NCBI RefSeq assembly: GCF_001877785.1
Contig: NZ_MINN01000096.1
Coordinates: 372,001-436,000, forward strand
Length of the DNA stretch: 64,000 bases
Direction of reading: 5' to 3'
Source of the DNA: Rossellomorea aquimaris
GTDB lineage: Bacteria > Bacillota > Bacilli > Bacillales > Bacillaceae_B
Position 1 is the stretch's first letter, and every line of letters starts with the position of its first letter. A program made the position numbers and the translations under genes. Below are positions 25,488-35,027 of the stretch, piece by piece. The notes below the pieces were generated by a model. The model searched no databases, had not been told where the DNA came from, and was given only the letters and a program-made list of their open reading frames with translations.

Positions 25488-27638
25488 TCAGCGGACGATG
25501 ACATAGGAGCAAATCCCCTCAAGCCCTAAAGAATCGCCGTTCAGCTCCCGCAAACCGTTCACTTTTGCTTTCTTTCCGTCAGACAGCATAGTCCAGGACT
25601 TCCCTTTAGGGAGCGGGAACCGGACATCGCTGTTTTCACCTGAATGGAAGATAAGAAGCAATTCATTCCACGGGCCGTATGGATGAACATCCCGGTAATG
25701 GACCGTTACCAGCTTTTCTGCCGGATGATGCACAGAGGTGTGTTTCCGGATGAGATCCGGCTGTTTAAAACGGAATGCACTGTGACTTTTTCTTATCGCA
25801 ATCAATCCCCGGATATAATCGATATCTTCCTCATGCCTTTCTCTTCTCAGCCAATCAATCCGGTTTATTTCCACCGGTGAATTATAGCTGTTCTCCACAC
25901 CCTGTTTGGTACGGAAAAATTCCTGTCCGGCATGCAGGAACGGAATCCCCTGTGAAAGCAGCACCATCGAAGTCGCCAGCTTCTGTCTCTTCATCAGAAA
26001 TTCATCGTCTTCTTCAAGACAAGCTTTCATTTTATCCCAAAGTGTATGGTTGTCATGGGATTCTACATAATTGACGGATTGGGCCGGCTCAATAAATATG
26101 CCTCTGTCACCATCTTTGATGCCGATGCTTCCAGTGAGCACCGCCTCCACTTTTTCCTCCAGATTTCCGTGTCCGAGGGCGAACCCCTTGTCATGGAGAT
26201 TGAAGGTACTCCCTTTTACGGTGTCCCTGAAACAATCATTGAATTGACCGATTCCCCTGAGACTGTTTGCATTCCTGAGGTTGGCTTTGCTGTCCGGTGC
26301 AAGGGGTGTGTTCAGGTCCCACCCTTCACCGATCACAATTGCCCCTGGCAAAATCCGATCCACTTCTTCTCGGATTTCATTCATTGTCGTGACATCAAGG
26401 ATCCCCATCAGATCAAAGCGGAATCCATCCACTCCATACCTCAGCAGCCAATAGCGGATGGAGTCCTTGATGAATTTCCGTGCCATCAATCGTTCGGAGG
26501 CGAAATCATTTCCCACTCCCGTTCCGTTAGAGGGAAGTCCGTTTTCGTCATGTCTGAAAAAATAACCGGGTACGAGCTTTTCGAATGAAGAGGTTTCCTT
26601 GACAAATACATGATTGTAAACGACATCCAGTATGACCCTGATATTTTCTTCGTGCAGGGAATGGATCGCGGATTTCAGCTCGCGGATCCGTTCGGCAGGG
26701 TCGGCTGGATTCATACTGTAACTTCCTTCCGGGGCATTGAAGTATAAAGGATTATATCCCCAGTTGTAACGATTATCTGCCGGATCATCCGATACGCCGT
26801 CGAAGTCATTCACGGGCAGCAGTTCGACATGGGTGATCCCGAGCTCTTTCAAATAGCGTATTCCGCTTGAAAACCCATTTGGTGTCACTGTTTCTTTTTC
26901 GGTAAATGCAAGAAATTTGCCCTTGAACTTCATTCCGCTTTCTTTTGCGCTCGAAAAGTCCCTTACATTGAGCTCATAAATGACTGCATCAACAGGCGAG
27001 GGAAGGGGCTGGAGTGATGAGCATCGAGGGGTGATCTTATCAGGGTCCACGACACACCCCCATTCACTGTTGAAGGAAACCGACGCTGCATACGGATCGA
27101 CAAGCTCGTTCCAGATAAGATTGATGCAAGTCAAGAATGTATAATGCCAGCCTTCAATGTTTTCGCTGACAGTCAGCTCCCACACGCCTTTTGCAGTTCT
27201 TTCCATGGTATGTTGAACGGCATCCTCCCCATGGGGCGGCTTTAACTTCACCTTCACTTCGACAGCGGTCGGGGACCAGACTTTAAAAACGGCCCTGTCA
27301 CCTTGTAACGTGACTCCCAGATCGTCTCCGTCATAATAAAAATGCCGGTCAAATTCTTCCGTGCGGATGACGGCACCGATTTGCAGATCCGTTTCCGTAT
27401 TATGTTCATCTTTGATTGTATACGTTCTTCCAAGTTCCAGATTCTCCGCCAGTAATGCTGTATATTTCATCGCATCATCCAGCGGGATCCTCTCCCTTAC
27501 TTCAAGGGGTATTTCATTCCCGTCTTTCAAAAGGGAAAAACGTCTGGACTGTCCCCCGTGATACGTATATGGGAGAATAAGAGTGATCATATTTAATGTA
27601 TCCAGGAATGCTTCGTACTGCCGACTAATGACTAACAC
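25488..27638 (-). CDS. amyX: Type I pullulanase
   Basis: Debranching enzyme cleaving alpha-1,6 bonds in pullulan and limit dextrins; no signal peptide, so intracellular. About 716 residues, typical for AmyX. The pullulanase signature YNWGYNP is present. Catalytic-domain motifs are DVVYNHVF, GFRFDLMGI (nucleophile Asp), VIGEGWDL (acid Glu) and VESHDNHTLWDK. The start is GTG at 27638, six bases after AGGTG, and overlaps the ytlR stop by seven bases, so it is translationally coupled. It is the last gene of thpR-ytlQ-ytlR-amyX. Confidence 0.93.
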   Translation of the reverse strand: MLVISRQYEAFLDTLNMITLILPYTYHGGQSRRFSLLKDGNEIPLEVRERIPLDDAMKYTALLAENLELGRTYTIKDEHNTETDLQIGAVIRTEEFDRHFYYDGDDLGVTLQGDRAVFKVWSPTAVEVKVKLKPPHGEDAVQHTMERTAKGVWELTVSENIEGWHYTFLTCINLIWNELVDPYAASVSFNSEWGCVVDPDKITPRCSSLQPLPSPVDAVIYELNVRDFSSAKESGMKFKGKFLAFTEKETVTPNGFSSGIRYLKELGITHVELLPVNDFDGVSDDPADNRYNWGYNPLYFNAPEGSYSMNPADPAERIRELKSAIHSLHEENIRVILDVVYNHVFVKETSSFEKLVPGYFFRHDENGLPSNGTGVGNDFASERLMARKFIKDSIRYWLLRYGVDGFRFDLMGILDVTTMNEIREEVDRILPGAIVIGEGWDLNTPLAPDSKANLRNANSLRGIGQFNDCFRDTVKGSTFNLHDKGFALGHGNLEEKVEAVLTGSIGIKDGDRGIFIEPAQSVNYVESHDNHTLWDKMKACLEEDDEFLMKRQKLATSMVLLSQGIPFLHAGQEFFRTKQGVENSYNSPVEINRIDWLRRERHEEDIDYIRGLIAIRKSHSAFRFKQPDLIRKHTSVHHPAEKLVTVHYRDVHPYGPWNELLLIFHSGENSDVRFPLPKGKSWTMLSDGKKAKVNGLRELNGDSLGLEGICSYVIVR

Positions 27639-28585
27639 TTCTCCCACCTGCTTCTATTTAACATTTTCCAGCTGCCGTGGGTCACCTCTGCATGGAGTTC
27701 CCTGCATTCATCGATGACTCCTGCAAAATCGCCATCTGCATGAACCGGGATTCCCTTACGGCTTTTCATCTTGATACTTCTTCCTTTTAATGTATGGACT
27801 TCTTTTAATTCAGTATGTTTTCCGAAAAAGACAGATATAAATAAAAACATAAGCTTCCATTTCGATAAGCCGGATACAATGGTCAGGTCAAGCACGCCAT
27901 CATCCGGACGGGCTTCCGGGGCAATTTTCATCCCTCCCCCGAAATAAGGCTGATTGGAAACGGTGATGAACCACACTTTTTCAAGCGTACGTTTCACACC
28001 GTCGACTTCGATCACCGCCCGGAAAGGTTTGAAGGATAACGCTTCCCTGCAAAGAATGACAGGGTAGATCAGCTTCCCGAGCGACCAGCGGTTCAACTTC
28101 CCTTTTAACCATGATTCATTTGCCTTCCGGGCAATCAAGGCATCGAACCCTACACCTATATTATTCACAAAATAGTGTTTTGGCCCCCCTCCTATAGAGA
28201 AAAGACCTGCATCCATAGAAATCGGAAGGGGAGTATGTAATGTTTCCCTGATCAGATCATATGCATTATGTTTGCCCCTTGGCCACCTGTAGCCTCGGGC
28301 AAAATCATTTCCGCTTCCTCCGGGAATATACCCGATGAAGATATTCTCAAAACCTGCTGTGCCGGAGATGATGGAGTTCATCGTCCCGTCTCCCCCGACT
28401 CCAATTATATAGAAAGATTCGCCTGGATTTTCACGTACAAGCTCCCCTGCGATTCTTCTCACATCATCAGGATGTTCTGTCATGTATAACGAATAGGGGA
28501 TGGTGATGCCCTTCTGGAATTTTTCCCAGGAAGTAAGTGAATGGTGATTTCTTGCGGAAGGATTCACAATGAAGATGGTCTTCAT
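27632..28585 (-). CDS. ytlR: Diacylglycerol/lipid kinase-family protein YtlR
   Basis: A 317-residue DagK-catalytic-fold protein that probably phosphorylates a lipid substrate not yet defined. The nucleotide motif is IIGVGGDGTMNSIISG, followed by GYIPGGSGNDFARG, both hallmarks of the fold. C-terminal VHADGDF is the conserved lipid-kinase beta region. ATG at 28585 overlaps the ytlQ stop (ATGA) and follows AGAGGA. The stop overlaps the amyX start. Confidence 0.9.
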   Translation of the reverse strand: MKTIFIVNPSARNHHSLTSWEKFQKGITIPYSLYMTEHPDDVRRIAGELVRENPGESFYIIGVGGDGTMNSIISGTAGFENIFIGYIPGGSGNDFARGYRWPRGKHNAYDLIRETLHTPLPISMDAGLFSIGGGPKHYFVNNIGVGFDALIARKANESWLKGKLNRWSLGKLIYPVILCREALSFKPFRAVIEVDGVKRTLEKVWFITVSNQPYFGGGMKIAPEARPDDGVLDLTIVSGLSKWKLMFLFISVFFGKHTELKEVHTLKGRSIKMKSRKGIPVHADGDFAGVIDECRELHAEVTHGSWKMLNRSRWEKC

Positions 28586-29559
28586 TGTGAGTCCTCTTCC
28601 ACTCCCGTATTCCACTCTTTAAGCGTCTCATGCTGATAATGCATCCGTTTAAATGAAGTGGTCTGGCAATAGTCCAGGATAGATTTTGCTGCTTTCAATT
28701 GGACACCCTTAATCGGCGAACGGCTGGAACGCTGCTGATTGAACCAGCCTTCATGCTTCCTCTTATCGATGAATTCACAGCCTGCCGGCGCCTGGGGGAA
28801 ATCGATATAGCCGTTTCTTGATACTACGGCTTTATGGATCGGCAGTTCGATACCGTTATATTCGACGATCTGCCCGATGATGCGTTCCATCCTTTTCAGT
28901 GAAATCAGCGGATTCAACACCCTTGATTCGGCGTCTCCCCATTTTTTCACCCAGAAACGGTCCCCTGAACCGACATAAGCCGTACCTTCCTCGAATTCAA
29001 GGAATGATAAGCACCATATTCCTGTAGGCGTAATCAGGACAACCTCCAGCTCAACGGGTGCATTTTTTATTTTGAAAACCGGAAAATATAAAACAAGGAT
29101 GTTATCAGGAAAACGCTGAAGCAGATATTTAAGCCTTTCATCATAATAATAGCTGTTATCCACATAGGATTTTTCTGAAATCGTCGAGCTTGCCCACCTT
29201 AACTGAAATTCAAAGATCGAATCCAGGAAGTGCTTTTTTAACTCTTCTTCAGAGGCAAAATCAGTATGCGGATTCATCTCAAGCTCAATCGCATCGTCAT
29301 CACCCTGAGCAGGGGTGCCGATTTCTTCCGTCTCTCCATTCTCTTTCTTTTTAAAAAAGGACATGAATTTCCGGGTCACGGATGATTTTTCTTTATCCGC
29401 TTCATCCTGTTCAGGTGAGGAAAATCCACCCCCGTTTTCCCAGTGAAATTTCATTTTTTCCCATTGCTGCTTTTTTAATCTTACAAATTGGGAAGGATAT
29501 CTATATAAATCGGTTTCATATCTTGAAACATAATCTTGGAGTTTTATCAGCTGTGCCAT
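28582..29559 (-). CDS. ytlQ: YtlQ, NERD-like domain protein
   Basis: A 325-residue protein. The N-terminal 110 residues are charged and partly low complexity. From about residue 140 comes a nuclease-related (NERD)-like core: DNILVLYFPVFKIK, VELEVVLITPTGIWCLSFLE, GDRFWVKKW, and NPLISLKRMERIIGQIV. Catalysis has not been shown and I cannot confirm a complete nuclease active site. It begins 24 bases after thpR and overlaps ytlR by four bases. Synteny with B. subtilis supports the name. Confidence 0.78.
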   Translation of the reverse strand: MAQLIKLQDYVSRYETDLYRYPSQFVRLKKQQWEKMKFHWENGGGFSSPEQDEADKEKSSVTRKFMSFFKKKENGETEEIGTPAQGDDDAIELEMNPHTDFASEEELKKHFLDSIFEFQLRWASSTISEKSYVDNSYYYDERLKYLLQRFPDNILVLYFPVFKIKNAPVELEVVLITPTGIWCLSFLEFEEGTAYVGSGDRFWVKKWGDAESRVLNPLISLKRMERIIGQIVEYNGIELPIHKAVVSRNGYIDFPQAPAGCEFIDKRKHEGWFNQQRSSRSPIKGVQLKAAKSILDYCQTTSFKRMHYQHETLKEWNTGVEEDSQ

Positions 29560-29583
29560 CAGGAGTCCTTCCTTTCACATGAT

Positions 29584-30150
29584 TTAGGACGATTCATTAA
29601 AGTGTATCGTATGGACCGCTTCATATTTCGGTGTGCGGTCCATATGCGTTCGGTATAGGACGACTTCATTTACCAGGTGGGCGGGAGTTGCTTCCGGATT
29701 GAAACCACTCAGCCATTCCTTTGAAAATGGTGAGGGCTTGTTCCATTTCCGCCCGACCGTAATATGAGGGGTGAACGGTCTAGTTTCCAACTGAAAGCCC
29801 GCTTCTTCACAGGCTTCGTACACCTTTTCACGAATCTGGTGCAGAGTCGAAGACGGGTTCACACCCATCCAGAAAATCCTCGGCTCATCACTTTTCCCGA
29901 AAGTGCCGAACCTCTTTAGCGAAAGCGGGAAACTCCCCAATTTATGTAAAGACTCTGTTACATGATCAATGGCCGCATCTAAATCTTCATGTGAAGCATC
30001 ACCCAGGAAAGCCAGAGTGATATGGTAGTCTTCCGGATGGACGTACTTTTTAAAAGAATCTTCTTCCTTCATGGGAGCAGTCAGTCTTTCTATCTCCTTC
30101 TTCATCTCGCCCGGTAATGAACATGCGAAAAAATAATGAGTTTTTAACAT
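29584..30150 (-). CDS. thpR: RNA 2',3'-cyclic phosphodiesterase (2H family)
   Basis: A 188-residue member of the 2H phosphoesterase superfamily, called LigT/ThpR or YtlP, hydrolysing RNA 2',3'-cyclic phosphates. Both catalytic HxTx motifs are visible: DYHITLAFLG near residue 43 and FTPHITVGRKW near residue 126. Length is normal. It is the first gene of a four-gene operon with ytlQ, ytlR and amyX and is divergent from the cysteine synthase gene. Confidence 0.92.
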   Translation of the reverse strand: MLKTHYFFACSLPGEMKKEIERLTAPMKEEDSFKKYVHPEDYHITLAFLGDASHEDLDAAIDHVTESLHKLGSFPLSLKRFGTFGKSDEPRIFWMGVNPSSTLHQIREKVYEACEEAGFQLETRPFTPHITVGRKWNKPSPFSKEWLSGFNPEATPAHLVNEVVLYRTHMDRTPKYEAVHTIHFNESS

Positions 30151-30319
30151 AACATTCCATCCTTATCGTTGGTTATTACTTCTATTTTAGCAAAATGTGC
30201 TAAGAGAAAGAATCTCATAAGGGAAATGCAATGAAAATGAAATACAAAGCCTATATAGTTGATAAGATTTATATGAATGAGTACCATATAAGTAGAGAAT
30301 GCAGGAAAGGAAGTTGACC

Positions 30320-31249
30320 ATGAAAGTAGTACAGAATATTGCTGAATTAATCGGGGATACCCCCCTTGTTAAATTAAATCGCCTGAATCCTTCCGACGGT
30401 GCTGATGTATACATTAAACTTGAATTCTACAACCCGAGTAAAAGTGTAAAAGACCGGGCAGCCTTCCAGATGATCCTGGAAGCTGAAAAAGAAGGCCTGC
30501 TGAAGGAAGGTTCGACGATCATCGAACCTACGAGCGGGAACACCGGGATCGGCCTTGCAATGAATGCAGCGGCAAGAGGCTACCGTTCCATCCTTGTCAT
30601 GCCCGACACGATGACACAGGAGCGGATCAACCTGCTAAAAGCGTACGGAGCAGAAGTCGTATTGACTCCGGGAGATGAGAAGATGCCGGGGGCTATCGAA
30701 AAGGCAAAGGAACTGACAAAAGAAATCCCGAACAGCTTCATGCCTATGCAGTTTGAAAATGACGCTAACCCGAATGCCCACCGCAAAACGACGGCGCTTG
30801 AAATCATCGACGCGATGGAACAGATCGGCAAGCCTCTGTCTGCTTTTGTTGCGACAGCCGGGACAGGCGGAACGATCACCGGTACTGGCGAAGTACTGAA
30901 GGACCATTACCCGGATATCCAGGTACATGTCGTCGAGCCTGCAGGTTCACCGGTCCTTTCAGGAGGTAAGCCCGGCAAACATAAGCTTGTCGGTACAAGC
31001 CCGGGTTTTGTCCCTGATACATTGAATACGGAAGTTTACGATAAGATCCATAAAATCGAAGATGAACAGGCATACGATATAGCCAGAAGGATGGCCAGGG
31101 AAGAAGGAATCCTTGTCGGGCCTTCTTCAGGTGCTGCCTGCTACGCTGCCATTGAGGTGGCCAAAACATTATCGCCTGACGATGTGGTCGTCTGCATCGC
31201 ATGTGATACAGGAGAAAGATATCTTTCAAGCGACCTGTTCCGATTCTAA
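30320..31249 (+). CDS. cysK: Cysteine synthase (O-acetylserine sulfhydrylase), YtkP-type
   Basis: PLP enzyme making L-cysteine from O-acetylserine and sulphide; 309 residues. The PLP lysine lies in NPSKSVKDRAAFQM, the substrate loop is EPTSGNTGIGLAM, and the phosphate-binding glycines are in TAGTGGTITGTG. ATG at 30320 follows AAGGAAG; the in-frame start seven codons earlier has no site. Position next to thpR matches B. subtilis ytkP, so this may be a secondary paralogue rather than the main CysK. No S-box or T-box precedes it. Confidence 0.9.
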   Translation: MKVVQNIAELIGDTPLVKLNRLNPSDGADVYIKLEFYNPSKSVKDRAAFQMILEAEKEGLLKEGSTIIEPTSGNTGIGLAMNAAARGYRSILVMPDTMTQERINLLKAYGAEVVLTPGDEKMPGAIEKAKELTKEIPNSFMPMQFENDANPNAHRKTTALEIIDAMEQIGKPLSAFVATAGTGGTITGTGEVLKDHYPDIQVHVVEPAGSPVLSGGKPGKHKLVGTSPGFVPDTLNTEVYDKIHKIEDEQAYDIARRMAREEGILVGPSSGAACYAAIEVAKTLSPDDVVVCIACDTGERYLSSDLFRF

Positions 31250-31372
31250 GAAAAGCGCAAGCGACTTCTACGCCGACCGACGTTCTTGGACCGACCGGTG
31301 AAGTCGGTCTTTGACCTTACCCGGCGGACCGGAACCTCCCGGGGACCAGACGCTGGAGTCGGCCATTTCTTA
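31249..31372. repeat. Diverged hairpin repeat (family B)
   Basis: Starts AGAAAAGCGCAAGCG directly at the cysK stop and ends with a GCTGGAGTCGG arm, with internal GACCGACC/GGTGAAGTCGGTC pairing. Same head and general arrangement as the copies at 34639-34985, but different arm sequences. Confidence 0.5.
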
Positions 31373-31405
31373 GATTTCACGTAATGCTTTTTTATGACTA
31401 AATTC

Positions 31406-31453
31406 AAAGGCCCGTCCCGCACTGCTTTAAAGCAGCACGGGACGGGCCTTCTT
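31406..31453. terminator. Bidirectional terminator between cysK and the 95-residue gene
   Basis: AAGGCCCGTCCCG / CGGGACGGGCCTT stem with a nested GCTTTAAAGC loop. Confidence 0.88.
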
Positions 31454-31740
31454 TATAGGTCTTCTTTTATTTTACGGTAATGCGAGATGAACGGGTCCGG
31501 TGAAGACTTCACCACAAACGTCAGGACACCTTCAATCGTATGGAGATAGAGGAAGATATATCGGGCTGAAAGGTGCTTCTTCGTCACGTCGAGCACTTGA
31601 TGGAGCCCGAAGCTCCTTTTTGGCGTCACGATTTTATCACTGTACAGATACAGGTATTCTTCCGATTCCACCGTAAACTGCTGATTGTCTTCAATCATGC
31701 GTTCTTTTTTCATGAAAGCTTGTGAACAAATCAATTCCAT
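31453..31740 (-). CDS. Uncharacterised 95-residue protein downstream of dat
   Basis: Not recognised. Alternating hydrophobic strands (QFTVESEEYLYLYSDKIV, ARYIFLYLHTIEGVLTFVV) suggest a small beta-rich, PH-like fold; that is inference only. GGAGG lies seven bases before the ATG. It starts 13 bases after the dat stop and ends at a strong terminator, so it is the last gene of a pepV-dat-orf95 unit. No membrane segment or cysteine pair was seen. Confidence 0.75.
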   Translation of the reverse strand: MELICSQAFMKKERMIEDNQQFTVESEEYLYLYSDKIVTPKRSFGLHQVLDVTKKHLSARYIFLYLHTIEGVLTFVVKSSPDPFISHYRKIKEDL

Positions 31741-31753
31741 CCCGCATCCTCCG

Positions 31754-32620
31754 TCAAACTTGAAGTTTTTTACAGTCTTTCTCGATTCTTTCCGTAAACA
31801 ATTCCTGCAGTTTCCTTGTTACCGGTCCGGGCGCCCCCTGTCCGATGACTGTTTCATCCACCTTGACGACGGGCATCACTTCTGAGGTAGTGCTGGCAAT
31901 GAACAATTCATCAGCAGATAGCAGTTCATCCACCGTGAATATCTTCTCGACGAACTTTACACCGTTCCTATCGGCCAATTCTTTAATGACTTTCCTCGTG
32001 ATTCCATTAAGGATCAGATTCGTCGCAGGATGCGTATAGACCACCCCGTCCTTGACCATGAAGGCATTTGATGAGGATCCTTCCGTCACTGTCTCGCCTC
32101 GATGCTGGATCGCCTCAAAATGGCCGCCTGAAGCAGCCTCCTCTTTAGCAAGGATATTCCCTAACAGATTGAGGCTCTTGATATCACACCGGAGCCACCT
32201 GATATCCTCAACAAGCGTCGTCGTCACGCCTTCGTCCAATGATTTTACAGGCCTTTTAAACTCTTTCGTATAAGCCGTGACACTTCCGGCTGTGTCTTTT
32301 GCCGGGAAGTGATGCTGTCTCGGCGATACCCCCCGTGAAACCTGGATATAGACGATGCCCTCGTGGACATCATTCAACTCGATCAATTTGAACACAATGG
32401 AAGTGAATTCCTTAAGTTCAAATGGGATTTTGAGCTTCATTTTATCTGCACTCTGATACAGGCGCTCCATATGTTCATCCATCGTGAAGACGTTTCCGTT
32501 GTAGACGCGCACGACCTCATAGATCCCATCCCCGAATTGATAGCCGCGGTCTTCTATATCCACTTTCGCACCGGATCTTTTCACATAATCCCCATTAAGA
32601 AATACCGTTCCTTCAGTCAT
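31754..32620 (-). CDS. dat: D-amino-acid aminotransferase
   Basis: PLP-dependent transaminase interconverting D-alanine and D-glutamate for the cell wall. 288 residues, normal for Dat. The catalytic lysine is in CDIKSLNLLGNILAK; other fold-type IV motifs are DRGYQFGDGIYEVVRVYNG and the late TTSEVMPVVKVD. It lies 21 bases downstream of pepV, consistent with an operon for peptide turnover and D-amino-acid supply. Confidence 0.93.
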   Translation of the reverse strand: MTEGTVFLNGDYVKRSGAKVDIEDRGYQFGDGIYEVVRVYNGNVFTMDEHMERLYQSADKMKLKIPFELKEFTSIVFKLIELNDVHEGIVYIQVSRGVSPRQHHFPAKDTAGSVTAYTKEFKRPVKSLDEGVTTTLVEDIRWLRCDIKSLNLLGNILAKEEAASGGHFEAIQHRGETVTEGSSSNAFMVKDGVVYTHPATNLILNGITRKVIKELADRNGVKFVEKIFTVDELLSADELFIASTTSEVMPVVKVDETVIGQGAPGPVTRKLQELFTERIEKDCKKLQV

Positions 32621-32641
32621 GTTCCTCTCTCCTTTAGATCC

Positions 32642-34042
32642 TTAGGATTTACAGGCCAATTCATAGATTGCCTGAGCATAGATCGCCGTCGCTTTTAAGA
32701 GATCCTCAATATACATATATTCATCTTTTTGATGGGCGATATCTTCCCTGCCCGGGAATAACGGTCCGAATGCCACGCCTGCTTCAAGGCTCCTTGCATA
32801 CGTCCCGCCGCCGATGGTGATGAGTTCTCCTCTTTCACCAGTCTGCTCTTCGTATACTTTTTTCAATGTCTGGACAAGCTCGTCATCCGATGAAACATGA
32901 TGAGGCTTGCTGTCCGTGAAGTTTTCAACAGTGAAGCTTTCAATGGATTGAAGGGTTTCTTTCGCCTTTTCCATATCGTAATCGACACCGTAACGCATAT
33001 TAAGGCCTAGGCGACCGCCTTCTTCATGGGAATAGCGAAGCTTCCCGACGTTGATTGTCAGGTCACCTGTGATTTCGTCACGATGGCTGACGCCAAGCTT
33101 CACGCCTCGGGAATCCTTGAAAAATGTTTCTTTTGTAAAAGCAAAGAAGGTTTCTGCCTGCGTGTCCAATGGAAGCTCAGTCAGGAAAGCAGCGAGGTAC
33201 AGTCCGGCATTTTTACCGTTATCAGGCTCCATCCCGTGTGCGGACACTCCTTCCACTTCAAAAATCACTTCACCATTTTCAATATAGTAGCTGCCCTTTA
33301 ATCCATCATTCTTCATGAAGATCTCAAACTGCTGCACCCATTTTGTATGATCTTCATCAAGATGGACGACTGCTTTTGCAAAGTCAGGAACCATATTATA
33401 CCGGCGGCCCGACTCGAAGGAAATAACATGATTGCGTGAACCATTTCCCTCTCTCCCCGTTTGCTCGACAAGGTCATAGTCCGCGATCCCTTTCTCTGCA
33501 TAAATGATAGGGAAGTCCGCATCAGGTGCAAATCCCATCGACGGCATTTCTTCATTTTTGAAATAGTGATCCACGCATCTCCAATCACTCTCTTCATCCG
33601 TTCCGATGATCATCCGGATCCGCTTGTTGAAATCAGGCTTCAGTTCTTTTACGATTTTCATTGCATAATAGGCGGCCATCGTCGGCCCTTTGTCATCGAT
33701 CGCACCGCGGGCAAAGATCTTCCCGTCCTTGATTTCACCGCCGTAAGGATCCTCACTCCATCCATCCCCTTCAGGCACGACATCCACATGGCAGAGGATC
33801 CCAAGAAGTTCATCCCCTTCCCCGAACTCAAGGTGACCGGCAAGATTACCGACATTCTTTGGGGTGAACCCGTCTTTTTCACCGAGCATCAATAAATAAT
33901 CCAACGCTTCTTTCACCCCTTTGCCAAGCGGGGCATCATCAGTAGCGTTCTCTTCATCCAGCACACTTTTGATCTGCAAAAAATTCTGTAAATCTTTCAA
34001 TAACTCATCTTTGCGTTTCTCGACTTCCTGTGTCCAGTTCAT
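32642..34042 (-). CDS. pepV: Xaa-His dipeptidase PepV (M20 family)
   Basis: Cytoplasmic zinc dipeptidase of the M20 family, 466 residues, close to PepV length. Metal-binding motifs are ILCHVDVVPEGDGW, ARGAIDDKGPTMA and IGTDEESDW, with the late GGGTYARSLEAGVAFGP. The second of two adjacent ATGs (34042) lies seven bases after AGGTG and is preferred over 34045. It heads a unit with dat and the 95-residue gene, divergent from ytzE. Confidence 0.92.
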   Translation of the reverse strand: MNWTQEVEKRKDELLKDLQNFLQIKSVLDEENATDDAPLGKGVKEALDYLLMLGEKDGFTPKNVGNLAGHLEFGEGDELLGILCHVDVVPEGDGWSEDPYGGEIKDGKIFARGAIDDKGPTMAAYYAMKIVKELKPDFNKRIRMIIGTDEESDWRCVDHYFKNEEMPSMGFAPDADFPIIYAEKGIADYDLVEQTGREGNGSRNHVISFESGRRYNMVPDFAKAVVHLDEDHTKWVQQFEIFMKNDGLKGSYYIENGEVIFEVEGVSAHGMEPDNGKNAGLYLAAFLTELPLDTQAETFFAFTKETFFKDSRGVKLGVSHRDEITGDLTINVGKLRYSHEEGGRLGLNMRYGVDYDMEKAKETLQSIESFTVENFTDSKPHHVSSDDELVQTLKKVYEEQTGERGELITIGGGTYARSLEAGVAFGPLFPGREDIAHQKDEYMYIEDLLKATAIYAQAIYELACKS

Positions 34043-34414
34043 CATTCAACACCTGCTCATTATGTATTTGATCTCATTCCCCTCCATTTTATACTGTTTA
34101 GACAGGAAATCCAAACAAGGAGAAAGACCTATGTTAAAAAGTTTGACCTTCTAATTTTCAGAATTATACATCTTTTTATTTGAGACCTCATACAATGGGG
34201 GTAACAAAGGGAGACCCCGTTAATTGTTTGTAAATTTAGACAATATTATAGAATTTTTTCAGGATTAGGGGTACAATATAATTGTCAGACATCTTATGAG
34301 TAAACGATAAAAGGAAAAGGGGTTGTCTAAAGCGCATAGTACATAGGTAGCACGTGAGGTGCACACATGGCGATGTAGTCTTTGACTTTGGAAAAATGAT
34401 GAGGGAGTGGTTCT
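34043..34414. other. Intergenic region between divergent pepV and ytzE
   Basis: No gene seen. It holds an inverted pair TTTAGACAA (near 34233) and TTGTCTAAA (near 34323), and the small palindrome GCACGTGAGGTGC in the ytzE leader. Neither promoter is clear by eye. Confidence 0.4.
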
Positions 34415-34636
34415 TTGAAACCTTCAACCAATCGTATGCTAACAAGAATAAAAGCTGTATACATGTACATCAACAAGAAAGGTACTGTAACAACTCAAGA
34501 TCTCGTTGACGAATTTGGCATTACTCCTCGCACCATTCAAAGAGATCTCAACGTGTTAGCTTACAACGACTTGGTGCAAAGCCCAAGCCGTGGCCAATGG
34601 ACAACAACCGAGAAGAAAGTAAAGATGTCTTCATAG
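34415..34636 (+). CDS. ytzE: DeoR-type helix-turn-helix regulator YtzE
   Basis: A 73-residue DNA-binding protein made only of a DeoR-type winged helix: MLTRIKAVYMYINKKGTVT, then TQDLVDEFGITPRTIQRDLN as helix-turn-helix and GQWTTTEKKVK as the wing. The sugar-binding domain of full-length DeoR proteins is absent, as in B. subtilis YtzE. Target unknown. TTG at 34415 follows GGGAG by seven bases. The gene is followed directly by three hairpin repeats. Confidence 0.88.
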   Translation: MKPSTNRMLTRIKAVYMYINKKGTVTTQDLVDEFGITPRTIQRDLNVLAYNDLVQSPSRGQWTTTEKKVKMSS

Positions 34637-34638
34637 AG

Positions 34639-34985
34639 AGAAAAGCGGAGGCGGCTCGTTCAGCCCCGACAAGCATAACTGGGAAATCCCCTAAGGCGCT
34701 TTTTGCCTTTGGGGATTTTTCAGTTATGACCTCGAGGGGCTAGCCGCCGGAGCTGGACAATAGAAAAGCGGAAGCGCCTTGCTCAGAGGCGACAAGCATA
34801 AGATGAACCTACCGGAAAGGCGCTTTTTGCCTTTTTGGTAGGTTCATCTTATGACCTCGAGCCTCTAGGCGCTGCAGCTGGACAATAGAAAAGCGGAGCC
34901 GACTGCTCTGGCCCGACAAGCATAAGGCGAGTCGGCCGGAAAGGCGGCTGTTTGCCTTTTTGGACGGCATGACTTATGACCTGGC
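34639..34985. repeat. Three tandem hairpin repeats (family B)
   Basis: Copies at 34639-34763, 34762-34888 and 34887-34985 (last truncated). Each begins AGAAAAGCGG and complete ones end GCTGGACAATAG. Each folds into nested stems: an inner long stem around GGCGCTTTTTGCC and an outer stem, and both arms differ between copies while staying complementary (inner arm ATCCCC/GGGGAT in copy 1, CCTACC/GGTAGG in copy 2). Confidence 0.8.
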
Positions 34986-35027
34986 AAATTTTAAAGGGGA
35001 TATCGGTTTTTGTCGAAAAACCGGCAG

